This document shows positions 35,081-43,541 of a stretch of DNA of 64,000 nucleotides, one piece after another. This stretch comes from Corallococcus soli (GTDB lineage: Bacteria > Myxococcota > Myxococcia > Myxococcales > Myxococcaceae). Position numbers and translations under genes: made by a program. The stretch lies in assembly GCF_014930455.1 (NCBI RefSeq), contig NZ_JAAIYO010000011.1, positions 248,001-312,000 of the forward strand, given 5' to 3'. The first letter of the stretch is position 1; every line of letters starts with the position of its first letter. A model generated the notes under the pieces. It saw only the letters and a program-made list of their open reading frames with translations. It ran no database searches and was not told where the DNA came from.

Positions 35081-35938
35081 TCAGCCCAACAGGCGCACCG
35101 CGAGGAACACCGGCAGCGCGACGTAATACAGGGCCCGGCAGGTCCACTCCGCGCCGGTGCGCACGCGGCGCGCCCACTGGGGGCCCAGCCACGCCGCTCC
35201 GAAACACAGCGCTTCCGCGAGCGCCCTCCAGAAACAACCAAACAGCAGCAGGGCCAGGAACACCGGCAACCACGTCCGGACGAACGTGAGCAGATACGCC
35301 TTGAGGCCGTACATCTGCCACTCGCCGAAGGGCCCACCGAAGGAGATGTATTGGTGCGCCCGGAAGAAGATGGCCGCCAGCACCCCCGGCACCAGCCCGT
35401 ACTTCAACAGCCAGTCGTACCAACGCCTGCGCCACTTCGCGCTCCGCGCCTGCGCGTAGCGCACCAGCGGATGGTCGCGCGCCTCACCCAACGCCCCCAT
35501 CGCCGTCAGCAGGGGTGCCGGGTCCTGTGACTCCAGGCCGTACGCGAACGCCCGACCCGTGCGCAGCTTCAACGTGAGCCCGGGGCCCGGAACGGGCAAC
35601 CACCACGGATGGACCGACGCCAGGGCCTCGAAGGGAATCTCGAAGTGCGCGCCCCCGGACTGGGTGAGCACCAGGCCCTCGGGACGCACCGTCACCGTGG
35701 CCCGCGTCCCCAGCCTCAACAGGCGCAGCGCGATGAGCGGCAGCAGCCCTCCGACCGCCAACCCCGTCGCCAGCGGCCCGGGCTGCACGTCCTGCGTCCC
35801 CGCGAGCACGTCCCCGAACAGCAACGCCGTGAAGTAGCCGAGCGTGCCAAGGACGATGGCATGCAGGAGCGCACCCAGCGCTCGCAGCCTCGGCGTGAGG
35901 GCGTGGACGGGGAAGGGGCCTGACGCGTCGAAGGTCAT
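35081..35938 (-). CDS. Hypothetical membrane protein
   Basis: 285 aa from ATG 35938; ATG 35956 (MRTPPP) is an alternative, and neither has a clear ribosome site. Two N-terminal helices (LGALLHAIVLGTLGYFTALLFG, PLATGLAVGGLLPLIALRLLRLG) precede a cytosolic PH-like beta region (TVTVRPEGLVLTQSGGAHFEIPFEALASVHPWW). Two or three more helices follow (YGLVPGVLAAIFFR, LPVFLALLLFGCFWRALAEAL, ALYYVALPVFLAVRLL). The layout recalls bPH2/YdbT-type membrane proteins of unknown function. Divergent from the 36012 gene with 73 nt between starts. Confidence 0.72.
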   Translation of the reverse strand: MTFDASGPFPVHALTPRLRALGALLHAIVLGTLGYFTALLFGDVLAGTQDVQPGPLATGLAVGGLLPLIALRLLRLGTRATVTVRPEGLVLTQSGGAHFEIPFEALASVHPWWLPVPGPGLTLKLRTGRAFAYGLESQDPAPLLTAMGALGEARDHPLVRYAQARSAKWRRRWYDWLLKYGLVPGVLAAIFFRAHQYISFGGPFGEWQMYGLKAYLLTFVRTWLPVFLALLLFGCFWRALAEALCFGAAWLGPQWARRVRTGAEWTCRALYYVALPVFLAVRLLG

Positions 35939-36011
35939 GGGTGGCGGCGTGCGCATTGCTTCGGAGCGAGCGGCTTCCGTAGCATACGCCTCCCGGAGGC
36001 TCCCCGAGAAC

Positions 36012-36635
36012 ATGCGTTCCCCGCAGTCTGGCCCTGAGCGTCGCACGGATTCCGATGGCGTGACGCGGGTGACGCCCTCGCGAGAGTCCCGCGGCGCGGG
36101 CACATGGCTCATCGGCGGCGCGGTCGCCCTCACCACCCTGTGCCTGGGGCTCTGCGCCTGGTGGCTCTCCCGGCCCGTGACCGTGGAGGAAGGGCCGCCC
36201 CAGGTGGTCGAAGTGGCGTCCAAGCCCGCTCCGCGAGAGCCTCCGCCGCCCCCGCGCACGCGTCCCTCCACCCCCGTCGCGGCGCCCCCGCCCGTCGAGG
36301 AGCCCGCCCCCGTGCCTGTCGATGATCCGCCCCCCGAAGGCAAGAGCGGCACGGCGCTGTACCAGCGCGGCACAAAGCCGCTGAAGCGCGGACTCGTCGT
36401 GCCCGAGGGCTTTGAACTGCCCCCCGGCTACCTGCGCCACTATCAGGCCACCGACCACGGTCAGGCCGTGCCCGCCATCCTGATGTTTGATCCGGACTTC
36501 ACGCCGAAGGACGCCAACGGGCAGCCCATCCCCATCCCCGAGAACCGCGTCGTGCCCGAGGAGCTGGCGCCCCCCGGCATGCCCCGCCAGATGCTGGAGC
36601 TCCCCGCCGAACCCGAGGACGGGGACGCGCCGTGA
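36012..36635 (+). CDS. Hypothetical single-pass membrane protein with Pro-rich linker
   Basis: 207 aa from ATG 36012. A positively charged N-terminus is followed by one helix (GTWLIGGAVALTTLCLGLCAWWL). A Pro/Ala/Val linker (~60-110) comes next, and then a short conserved-looking tail with GLVVPEGFELPPGYLRHYQATDHGQAVPAILMFDPDF and VVPEELAPPGMP. No family. Its stop overlaps the GTG of the apolipoprotein N-acyltransferase gene (4 nt), so the two are translationally coupled; the extracytoplasmic tail may act with that enzyme in the inner membrane. Confidence 0.75.
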   Translation: MRSPQSGPERRTDSDGVTRVTPSRESRGAGTWLIGGAVALTTLCLGLCAWWLSRPVTVEEGPPQVVEVASKPAPREPPPPPRTRPSTPVAAPPPVEEPAPVPVDDPPPEGKSGTALYQRGTKPLKRGLVVPEGFELPPGYLRHYQATDHGQAVPAILMFDPDFTPKDANGQPIPIPENRVVPEELAPPGMPRQMLELPAEPEDGDAP

Positions 36636-38224
36636 CGGGATGGCGAGGGTGGGCCGGGGCGCTCCTGGGCGTCGCGGCGACCACCGTGTTGTTCGCCCGC
36701 TTCGGTGAGCTGCGGCCGGGCTTCGTCTGGCTGGGCGCGGTGGCGATGGCGCCGTGGCTCGCGGCGCTGGACCGGGCCCCGTCGGCGCGCGCCGCGCTGG
36801 CCCTGGGCACGCTCCTGTCGGTGACGTTCTCCGCGCTTGTCTTTGGTTGGTTCCCGGGCGCCATCGCCGCGTATTCGCACGCGCCGCCGTGGCTGTGCTG
36901 GGGCGTGTTCCTGCTCGTCGCCCCCGTGCTGGAGCTCCAGTTCCTCACCGCGGCGTGGGCCCGGTGGTACGCGCGGCGCAAGGTGGGGGCTGAGCCTCGG
37001 CTCGCGTGGGTGCCTCCCGTGCTCACCGCGCTCGTGTACGTGGGCACCGAGGCGCTCACCCCCAAGTTGTTCGCGGAGACATTGGGCCACGGCCTCTACG
37101 CGTCGGAGGTCCTGCGTCAGGGCGCGGACGTGGCGGGCGCACCGGGCCTCACGCTGGGCCTGCTGCTCGTCAATGAAGGCGTCGTCGCGGTGGGGCAGGG
37201 GCTTTCAGCCCGGCGGGGACTCCGGCCCGTGCCCCTGGTGCTGGCGCTCGCGCTGGGGCTGGTGGGCTTCGGCTACGGAGCGCTGCGGTTGGGCCAGGTG
37301 CGCGCGGCGGTGCGCTCCTCACCCGCGCTGGTGGTGGGCGCGGTGCAGGCGAACATCACGAACATCGAAAAGCGGGCGGCGGAGGAGGGCACCTACACGG
37401 TGGTGCGCGACATCCTGGACACGCACTACGCGATGTCGGACGCGCTGCTGCGCTCGGGGCCGCTGGACCTGCTGGTGTGGCCGGAGACGGTGTACCCGAC
37501 GACGTTCGGCACGCCGAAGAGCGAGGACGGCGGGGCGTTGGATGAGGAGATCCGCGCGTGGGTCGCGGAGCGCGGGGTGCCGCTGGTGTTCGGCACGTAT
37601 GACCTGGACGGCGAACGCGAGTTCAACGCGGCCATGTTCCTGGGCCCTTCCGCGACGGGCGAGCTGGCGCAGGCCGCGTACCGCAAGACGATGCTGTTCC
37701 CGCTGACGGAGTGGGTGCCGGACGCGGTGGACTCGCCCACCCTGCGGGCGTGGATGCCGTGGACCGGCCGCTGGAAGCGCGGGCCCGGGCCCCGCATGGT
37801 GGACTTCCGGTTGAACGGCGGGCGCGTGCTCAGGGTCGCGCCGCTCATCTGCTACGAGGCGCTCTTTCCCAACTACATCGCGGAGGAGGTGCGCCAGGGC
37901 GCGGAGCTGATCCTCACGCTGTCCAATGACTCGTGGTTCTCCGGCACCCCCGCGCCCCGGCTGCACCTGATGCACGCGGCCTTCCGCAGCATCGAGACGC
38001 GCACCCCGCAGGTGCGGGTGACCAACTCCGGCATCTCCGCCTTCATCGACCCCGCGGGCACCTGGACCTCCGAGATGGAGGACAACCAGCGCTCCAGCGT
38101 GGTGATGCGCGTGCCGGCGGCGGAGCGGCTGCACTCGCTCGCGGGCGCGTGGGGCGACTGGCTGGGCCCCCTGGCGCTGGTGCTGTCCGCCGGGCTGATG
38201 CTGTGGCTCTCGCGGAGGGCGTGA
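36632..38224 (+). CDS. lnt: Apolipoprotein N-acyltransferase
   Basis: 530 aa, GTG start overlapping the previous stop. About six N-terminal membrane helices (residues 8-225) precede the nitrilase domain (~230-495). The catalytic triad is in place: Glu285 in LLVWPETVYP, Lys352 in YRKTMLFPLTEWVP, and Cys407 in LICYEALFP; SNDSWF and QVRVTNSGISAFIDP complete the family pattern. A final helix (GDWLGPLALVLSAGLMLWL) ends the chain. The enzyme adds the third acyl chain to lipoprotein N-terminal Cys. Length matches E. coli Lnt (512 aa). Spacing and coupling to the 36012 gene suggest a functional pair. Whether it is the sole lnt in the genome is unknown. Confidence 0.93.
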   Translation: MTGWRGWAGALLGVAATTVLFARFGELRPGFVWLGAVAMAPWLAALDRAPSARAALALGTLLSVTFSALVFGWFPGAIAAYSHAPPWLCWGVFLLVAPVLELQFLTAAWARWYARRKVGAEPRLAWVPPVLTALVYVGTEALTPKLFAETLGHGLYASEVLRQGADVAGAPGLTLGLLLVNEGVVAVGQGLSARRGLRPVPLVLALALGLVGFGYGALRLGQVRAAVRSSPALVVGAVQANITNIEKRAAEEGTYTVVRDILDTHYAMSDALLRSGPLDLLVWPETVYPTTFGTPKSEDGGALDEEIRAWVAERGVPLVFGTYDLDGEREFNAAMFLGPSATGELAQAAYRKTMLFPLTEWVPDAVDSPTLRAWMPWTGRWKRGPGPRMVDFRLNGGRVLRVAPLICYEALFPNYIAEEVRQGAELILTLSNDSWFSGTPAPRLHLMHAAFRSIETRTPQVRVTNSGISAFIDPAGTWTSEMEDNQRSSVVMRVPAAERLHSLAGAWGDWLGPLALVLSAGLMLWLSRRA

Positions 38225-38318
38225 GCACGGCGGCGCTTCAGGTGGAGCGGGAAGCAGCGCTGGCGGAGCGGGCACGGCGGCGCTTCAGGTGGAGTGGGAA
38301 GCGGCGCTGGCAGGGGCG
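38225..38318. repeat. 47-bp tandem duplication
   Basis: Two head-to-tail copies (38225-38271, 38272-38318) begin GCACGGCGGCGCTTCAGG and differ at a few positions. They lie immediately after lnt and before the convergent methyltransferase; no coding role is seen. Confidence 0.8.
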
Positions 38319-38369
38319 CACGGCGTCCCTCCACGCGGAGCCGGTGGGGCTCCGCGGACGGGTCCGCGC

Positions 38370-39278
38370 TCAGGCGGCTTCGGCGTTCGAGGCGGGGAGC
38401 TGCGCGTCCGCGAGCGGCTTCCGGGCGATGACCTGGATCTCCCGGCGCAGGTGCGTCACGCGGCACACCTGCACCCAGGCCCACAGCAGGGCGAAGCGCG
38501 CGTATTCGTATGGCGCCCGGATGCCCTTCGCCAGCCTCCGGCGCAGGATGGCCTTGCCCGCCTTCACCGGCGCCAGGTCGGCCCGCGCGCACGCGTCCGC
38601 CAGGTTGTGCTCGTAGAAGTAGACGTGGTGCTGCCAGCCCCGCCGGTCCGGGCGGAACGAGCGGCCCTTCCGGGGCATCACGATGATCTTGTAGTACGCC
38701 GCGTCCGGCACGATGACGAATGCCACCCCACCCGGACGCAGCACGCGGTGGATCTCCCGCAGGCCGTCCATGGGCGGATCCACGTGCTCCAGCGTGTGCT
38801 TGAGCGTGACGATGTCGAAGGACGCATCCGGGAACGGCATCTTCGCCATCGAGCCGTACTCGGCCGCGTAGCCCCGCTCGCGGCAGAGGTTCACGGAGAA
38901 CTGCGAGTAGTCCAACCCCGTGGGGTTCAATCCCGCGCGCCGCGCCGCCTCCAGCACGTAGCCCGCCGAGCAACCCACATCCAGCAGGTCCTTCGCGTGG
39001 GGCGCGTACTCCAGACACACCTGCACCTGGCGCAAGCACTTGCGCACCCGGTGGTCCCAGCGGCTCATGTACTTCGCGCGGTTGTGCTTGAAGAAGTCCT
39101 CTTCGTAGCCCGAGCCCAGGCCGGGCACCTGCTCACGCTTGTAGATGAGCCCACAGCCCGCGCAGCGGCCGTAGCTCAATTCCTTGAAGGCCACCACCGG
39201 ACGGGACCCGGTGGCTTTGCAGATAGGACAGGCGGAGAAGAAGGGAGCGAGCATCGCGGGCGCACTATCCATGCTCAT
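38370..39278 (-). CDS. Class I SAM methyltransferase with N-terminal zinc ribbon
   Basis: 302 aa from ATG 39278 (MSMDSAP); GTG 39299 and ATG 39272 are alternatives. Residues ~15-50 hold two Cys pairs (CPICK, CAGCG) forming a rubredoxin-like zinc ribbon, common at the front of sugar or polyketide methyltransferases. SAM motifs: LLDVGCSAGYVLEAARRAG, GLDYSQFSVNLC, MPFPDASFDIVTLKHTLEHV and LREIHRVLRPGGVAFV, matching Methyltransf_11/23. The C-terminal ~80 residues are basic and helical. No glycosyl or surface-polysaccharide gene is adjacent, so the substrate is unknown. Confidence 0.85.
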   Translation of the reverse strand: MSMDSAPAMLAPFFSACPICKATGSRPVVAFKELSYGRCAGCGLIYKREQVPGLGSGYEEDFFKHNRAKYMSRWDHRVRKCLRQVQVCLEYAPHAKDLLDVGCSAGYVLEAARRAGLNPTGLDYSQFSVNLCRERGYAAEYGSMAKMPFPDASFDIVTLKHTLEHVDPPMDGLREIHRVLRPGGVAFVIVPDAAYYKIIVMPRKGRSFRPDRRGWQHHVYFYEHNLADACARADLAPVKAGKAILRRRLAKGIRAPYEYARFALLWAWVQVCRVTHLRREIQVIARKPLADAQLPASNAEAA

Positions 39279-39374
39279 GACCTGGAGCGTCAAACCCACC
39301 CCTGCTGCGTGAAAGGGAAAGCCTGCCTGGTTTCGGAGCCTGGAAGCCCGGGGACCCCGCGCGGCAGCCTGCGC

Positions 39375-39833
39375 CTAACCCGCCTCCACGAGGGCCGCGA
39401 GCTTCTCCAGGGACATCCGCCAGCCGGCCTCGTTGTCGGCGGGGGACACGCCGCTCGGGAGTCCTTCGTGCACGGCGATGACGTCCGTGCCGCCGTCCGC
39501 GTCCACGAGCGTGAGCGTGACCGTCATCTCGCCGCGCAGCGTGGGGTCCTCCGTCTCGAACTCCGTCACCTCGACCACCTGCGTGTCCTTCACGAGCTTC
39601 GCGAAGTGACCGTGGTACGTGTCCGTGTGCGCGGTCGTCTTGCCCGCCCCGGTGGGCGCTTCGTACGTGAGCGAGACGCGGAACGCGCCCCCTTCGCGCG
39701 GGTCGAACGCATGGACGTGGGCCGTCATGCCTTGCGGCACCTTCCACGTCGCGATGGCTCGCGCGTCCAGGAGTGCGCGATAGACGCTCGCGCGGGGCGC
39801 TTTCACATGCTGGCGGATGCGGGTGGGCTCCAT
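39375..39833 (-). CDS. AHSA1/SRPBCC-domain protein
   Basis: 152 aa. It opens RIRQHVKAPRASVYRALLDARAIATWKVPQGM and includes DPREGGAFRVSLTYEAPTG, EVTEFETEDP and TVTLTLVDADGGTDVIAVHEGLPSGVSPADNEAGWRMSLEKLAALVE. This is the standard AHSA1-like START domain pattern: a helix-grip fold for a hydrophobic ligand. Such proteins in bacteria often act as ligand-binding or stress proteins. The exact ligand is unknown. It ends 75 nt past the methyltransferase start on the same strand and may be cotranscribed. Confidence 0.88.
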   Translation of the reverse strand: MEPTRIRQHVKAPRASVYRALLDARAIATWKVPQGMTAHVHAFDPREGGAFRVSLTYEAPTGAGKTTAHTDTYHGHFAKLVKDTQVVEVTEFETEDPTLRGEMTVTLTLVDADGGTDVIAVHEGLPSGVSPADNEAGWRMSLEKLAALVEAG

Positions 39834-39886
39834 GCCCGGACCCTATCCAATCCGGCGGGACTGGCGCCGTGTCCCGAACCGAAGTG

Positions 39887-41134
39887 TCAGGGTCTCGTCG
39901 GCGCGGGTGATTCGACCGCGGGCGTGCCTTCCTTCGGGGGCGGCGCCGCGCGGCGCGCGAGGACGAGCGCCCCCAGCGCGAGCAGCGCGGTGGTGGCCAC
40001 GCCCAGGGCCATGGGCCTCGCGGTGCCGTCGTGGCTGGCGCTCACCGCCGCCGACGCTCCGGCCGCGAGCATGAACTGGAGCGCGCCCAGCACCGCCGAC
40101 GCGATGCCCGCCTGCTTCGCCTGATGCTCCATCGCCAGCGCGGTCGCGTTGGGCGTGATGGCGCCCAGGCTGGAGACGAACACGAACAGCGCCACCGCGA
40201 TGCCCCACAGCCCGCCCAGGCCCGTCACCACCACGCCCACCAGCGCCAGCCCCGCGAGGGCGGCCACCCGGAGCGACCAGCGCAGCACCTGCTCCGGCGA
40301 GGAGCCCGCCAGCAGCCGGTGGTTGAGCTGCGACACGAGCACCAGCCCCGCCGCGTTCGCTCCGAAGAACCACCCGAAGTTCCCCGGCGTCACGCCGTGC
40401 AGCGTGATGAACACGAAGGGCGACCCGCCGATGTACGCGAACATCCCCGCCTGCGAGAGCGCCACCGCCAGCGCGTACCCCAGGAAGTCCGGCTGCCGCA
40501 CGATGCGGACCATGGAGCGGAAGGGCTGGGACGGCCCGCTCCTGGGCGGCGCCGTCTCCGGGAGGATGGCGAACACCGCGCCCAGCGCGATGACGCCGAT
40601 GACCGCGTGGCTCCAGAAGATGGCGCGCCACCCGGACTGGTCCAGCACCCAGCCGCCCAGCAGCGGCGCCAGGATGGGCGCGAGCCCCATCACCAACACC
40701 AGCCGCGACATCATCCGCGCCGCCGCCGCGCCGGAGTGCAGGTCCCGCACGATGGCCCGCGAGGACACCATGCCCACCGAACCGCCCAGCGCCTGCGCGA
40801 ACCGGCACGCCGCCAGCACCCCCGCCGAGGGCGAGAGCGCGCACCCGATGGAGCCCAGCACATAGAGCGACAGCCCCACGTACAGCGGCTTCGTGCGCCC
40901 GAACCGGTCGCTCACCGGGCCGGAGAAGAGCTGTCCCAGCGCCAGCCCCGCGAAGAACGTGGCCAGCGTGCGCTCCACCTCGCCCGCGCTCGCGTGCAGC
41001 GACTGCGCGATGGAGGGGAACGCCGGCAGGTACATGTCGATGGACAGCGGCCCGAAGCCGATGAGCGCGCCCAGCAGGATGACCAGCCCGGGGCCCTCCG
41101 TGGAGCGGGCGGCCTTGGGGGTGGCGGTCGTCAT
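39887..41134 (-). CDS. Bcr/CflA-family MFS drug efflux transporter
   Basis: 415 aa from ATG 41134 (GAGGAGA 6 nt upstream). Twelve membrane helices. Family signatures: LIGFGPLSIDMYLPAFPSIAQSL in helix 1, LGQLFSGPVSDRFGRTKPLYVG (MFS motif A variant), RFAQALGGSVGMVSSRAIVRDL (helix 4) and RLVLVMGLAPILAPLLGGW (motif C). These define the drug:H+ antiporter Bcr/CflA group. Its start overlaps the stop of an upstream TetR gene (ATGA), and a palindrome lies before that gene, so the pump is probably controlled by the TetR protein. Its substrate is unknown. Confidence 0.92.
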   Translation of the reverse strand: MTTATPKAARSTEGPGLVILLGALIGFGPLSIDMYLPAFPSIAQSLHASAGEVERTLATFFAGLALGQLFSGPVSDRFGRTKPLYVGLSLYVLGSIGCALSPSAGVLAACRFAQALGGSVGMVSSRAIVRDLHSGAAAARMMSRLVLVMGLAPILAPLLGGWVLDQSGWRAIFWSHAVIGVIALGAVFAILPETAPPRSGPSQPFRSMVRIVRQPDFLGYALAVALSQAGMFAYIGGSPFVFITLHGVTPGNFGWFFGANAAGLVLVSQLNHRLLAGSSPEQVLRWSLRVAALAGLALVGVVVTGLGGLWGIAVALFVFVSSLGAITPNATALAMEHQAKQAGIASAVLGALQFMLAAGASAAVSASHDGTARPMALGVATTALLALGALVLARRAAPPPKEGTPAVESPAPTRP

Positions 41135-41760
41135 CGGGATCTCCTCTTCGGCGGCGGTCTGACGGCGCGGCGGGGCCGGGGCTCCGCCGGGACGACGAGC
41201 ACGCGGATGAGCTGGCGCAGGACGGTCGCGTCCTCGCCCGGGGCATAGGTGGCGCCGCCCACGTGGGCGTTGAAGCAGCGGGCCTCCAGCGCGCCGCACA
41301 GGGCCTCGGCCACGACCTTCGGCGCCGCCACCTCCGCCAGCCCCGCGCGCTTCACGCGGGACAGCCAGGTGGTCAGCGCCTCACGCAGCGCCACGGGAGG
41401 AGGCGTGTCCGTCTGCGTCGCCCGCGCGCCGCCCAGCATGGAGTAGTGCAGCACGAACAGGCACGGCACCAACTGGCGCAGGAAGTCCCGGTGGTGCAGC
41501 AGCGCCTCCAGGAGCTGGTCCTCCACGGACGCGTCTTCGCGGGTGCCCGGCGCCAGCAGCGCCACGGCGGAGGGCGGCACCGGCCGGAGCGCTCGGAGCA
41601 TCAGCGCATCCTTGGTGCCCACCCGGTGCAGCAGGGCCGCCTGGGAGATGCCCAGCCGCTTCGCGATGTCGTGCAGCGGCGCCGCCGGGCCCTGCTCCAG
41701 GAACACGGCGCGGGCGGCTTCATCAATCTGCGAATCGAGGACGCGCTGGGGACGGGACAT
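41131..41760 (-). CDS. TetR-family repressor of the efflux operon
   Basis: 209 aa. The N-terminal HTH is SQIDEAARAVFLEQGPAAPLHDIAKRLGISQAALLHRVGTKDALMLRAL, the usual TetR_N shape with the HTH turn in LGISQAALLHR. The C-terminal part is helical with a ligand-pocket region and a basic tail (PRPRRAVRPPPKRRSR). It is coupled to the efflux gene by a 4-nt overlap. A 26-bp imperfect palindrome lies 13-38 nt before its ATG, consistent with autoregulation and drug-induced release. Confidence 0.9.
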   Translation of the reverse strand: MSRPQRVLDSQIDEAARAVFLEQGPAAPLHDIAKRLGISQAALLHRVGTKDALMLRALRPVPPSAVALLAPGTREDASVEDQLLEALLHHRDFLRQLVPCLFVLHYSMLGGARATQTDTPPPVALREALTTWLSRVKRAGLAEVAAPKVVAEALCGALEARCFNAHVGGATYAPGEDATVLRQLIRVLVVPAEPRPRRAVRPPPKRRSR

Positions 41761-41772
41761 GGCGGCGGACAG

Positions 41773-41798
41773 TTAGTTACTGACTGGTGGGTAACCAA
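41773..41798 (-). promoter_or_regulatory. TetR-type operator
   Basis: A 26-bp imperfect palindrome: left half TTAGTTAC, right half GTAACCAA, which is the complement of the left half with one change, around TGACTGGTGG. It is 13 nt upstream of the TetR ATG and is presumably bound by that repressor. Confidence 0.7.
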
Positions 41799-41849
41799 TC
41801 CGCGCGGACGACGCAAGGGCCCGTTTCCGGGCCCACTGCCAGACAGGTG

Positions 41850-43373
41850 TTAGAGGCGGCCGGCCTTGAGCTCGCCCACCAGGTGGGCGCAGGCCCGCAC
41901 GGTGAGCGCCATCATCGTCAGGGTGGGGTTCTGCGGGCCCTGGGAGGGGAAGCAGGCGCCGTCCGTGACGAAGAGGTTGGGGACGTCCCAGCTCTGGTTG
42001 AAGGGGTTGAGCACGGACGTCTTCGGGTCCTTGCCCATCCGCGCGGTGCCCACCTCGTGGATGGCCATGCCCGGCTGGGACAGCGTCCGGTTGACCTGCT
42101 CCACCGTGCAGCCGGACGCCTCCAGCATCTCCAGGGCGGAGGTGACCGCGTCCTCCGTCATCTTCAGCTCGTTGGCGGAGTGCCGGCACTCGATGTGCGC
42201 CGCGGGGATGCCCCAGCGGTCCTTCACCGTGCCGCTCAGCGTGACGCGGTTCTCCGCGCGCGGGAGCATTTCGCCGAAGGGCACCATGTGCACCTGGTCG
42301 TCGAAGGTGAAGACCTGGATGCCATAGCCCCGCGCGAAGTCCGGGTGGCGCTCGGAGACGTTGCGGAACTGGGGGATGTACGCCCAGCCGTGCGCCTTCT
42401 GCTGGAGGTGCGCGGGCAGGTTCATCCGCGCCTCGATGCCGCGCAGGTAGATGTGGTCCATCAGGTGGCGGCCCAGCAGCCCGGAGCTGTTCGCCAGCCC
42501 GTCCGGGAACGCCCGGTTGCGCGAGTGCAACAGCAACCGCGTGGATTCAATGGTGCCCGCCGCCACCACCACCACCTTCGCGTGCACCTCCTCCGACGTG
42601 CCGGTGTTCGCGTCGATGAAGGACACGCCCGTCGCCTTGCCGGTGGTGGGGTCGTGCATCACGTGGCTGGCGATGGCGTTCGAGCGCAGCGTCATCCGCC
42701 CCGTCTTCTGCGCCGCCGGCAGCGTCACCGGGGCGTTGGAGGTCCGCCGGGCGACGACGTGACGGTCGGGCCAGCGCTCCTTCACCTTCTCGCGCAGCCG
42801 GACCTCACCGGGCGACAGCGGCGCGGGCCCCGCGAAGACGGAGTCCGGCAGCGTGTCCACGCCGTCCGAGTTGCCGTACAAACCCATCCACCGCTCGACG
42901 ACTTCATACGAGGGCGCCAGGTCCGCGAGCGACAGCGGCCAGTCCGGGCTGAGCCCGTCCAGGCTGCCCGCGTGGAAGTTGAAGTCAGACAGCCGGTAGA
43001 ACTGGCGGCCGTGGCTCCTCACGCCGGTCCGCCCGCCCACCTGCCGCGCGCGGATCCACGCGAACGGCGCGTCGTCCGGCGTGGTGTAGGGATTGTCCAC
43101 GTCGTCCACGAAGGCGTGCGGGTGGAAGGGCCAGGCGAAGCTCGTCGCCTGGATGGACTGGCGCCCCTTGCGGTTCGCGTCCGTCTCCACGCGGTAGCCC
43201 AGCTTCTGCCGCAGCCGGTGCACCACGTGCATCACCTTGTCTGCCTGCGCGCTCCGGCCCGCTTCGAGCACCAGCACCCGAAGGCCCGCCTCCGTGAGCT
43301 GCTTGGCGGCCCAGCCTCCACAGGCTCCCGAACCCACCACCACCGCGTCGTAGACCGTCTTTGACACCTTCAT
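41850..43373 (-). CDS. GMC-family FAD oxidoreductase
   Basis: 507 aa from ATG 43373 (MKVSKTVYD). N-terminal FAD motif VVVGSGACGGWAAKQLTEAG (G-x-G-x2-G) and LEAG. AKVVVVAAGTIESTRLLLHS and the C-terminal GMC_oxred_C block follow: HEVGTARMG with the active-site His, and DGACFPSQGPQNPTLTMMALTVRACAHL. The short form and lack of a sugar-binding insertion fit the bacterial gluconate/cholesterol oxidase-like branch. It oxidises an alcohol; the substrate is unknown. No gluconate dehydrogenase subunit-3-like gene is adjacent. Confidence 0.9.
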   Translation of the reverse strand: MKVSKTVYDAVVVGSGACGGWAAKQLTEAGLRVLVLEAGRSAQADKVMHVVHRLRQKLGYRVETDANRKGRQSIQATSFAWPFHPHAFVDDVDNPYTTPDDAPFAWIRARQVGGRTGVRSHGRQFYRLSDFNFHAGSLDGLSPDWPLSLADLAPSYEVVERWMGLYGNSDGVDTLPDSVFAGPAPLSPGEVRLREKVKERWPDRHVVARRTSNAPVTLPAAQKTGRMTLRSNAIASHVMHDPTTGKATGVSFIDANTGTSEEVHAKVVVVAAGTIESTRLLLHSRNRAFPDGLANSSGLLGRHLMDHIYLRGIEARMNLPAHLQQKAHGWAYIPQFRNVSERHPDFARGYGIQVFTFDDQVHMVPFGEMLPRAENRVTLSGTVKDRWGIPAAHIECRHSANELKMTEDAVTSALEMLEASGCTVEQVNRTLSQPGMAIHEVGTARMGKDPKTSVLNPFNQSWDVPNLFVTDGACFPSQGPQNPTLTMMALTVRACAHLVGELKAGRL

Positions 43374-43414
43374 TGCCGCTCTCACCTGGACGGTCTTTCT
43401 GCCGCCGTTGCTCA

Positions 43415-43428
43415 AGTTTGTCTAAACT
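43415..43428. promoter_or_regulatory. Short inverted repeat in AT-rich divergent promoter
   Basis: AGTTT-GTCT-AAACT lies 42 nt upstream of the GMC ATG, in a low-GC patch (43409-43434). It is a candidate operator or promoter element for the divergent GMC and hydrolase genes. Confidence 0.45.
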
Positions 43429-43541
43429 GTAAACCAGGAGCTCGTTGGAGCCTATCGGGTGCACAGCGTCGGGTCGGTTCCAACAGCCCTCCGGGGGCGG
43501 GACTTCCCCTGGCGAGGGGGCGCTGTCGGAGAGGGTCGGAC

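Noticed and set aside
38225-38318. 47-bp repeats as a CRISPR array
   Set aside because: Only two head-to-tail copies without spacers.
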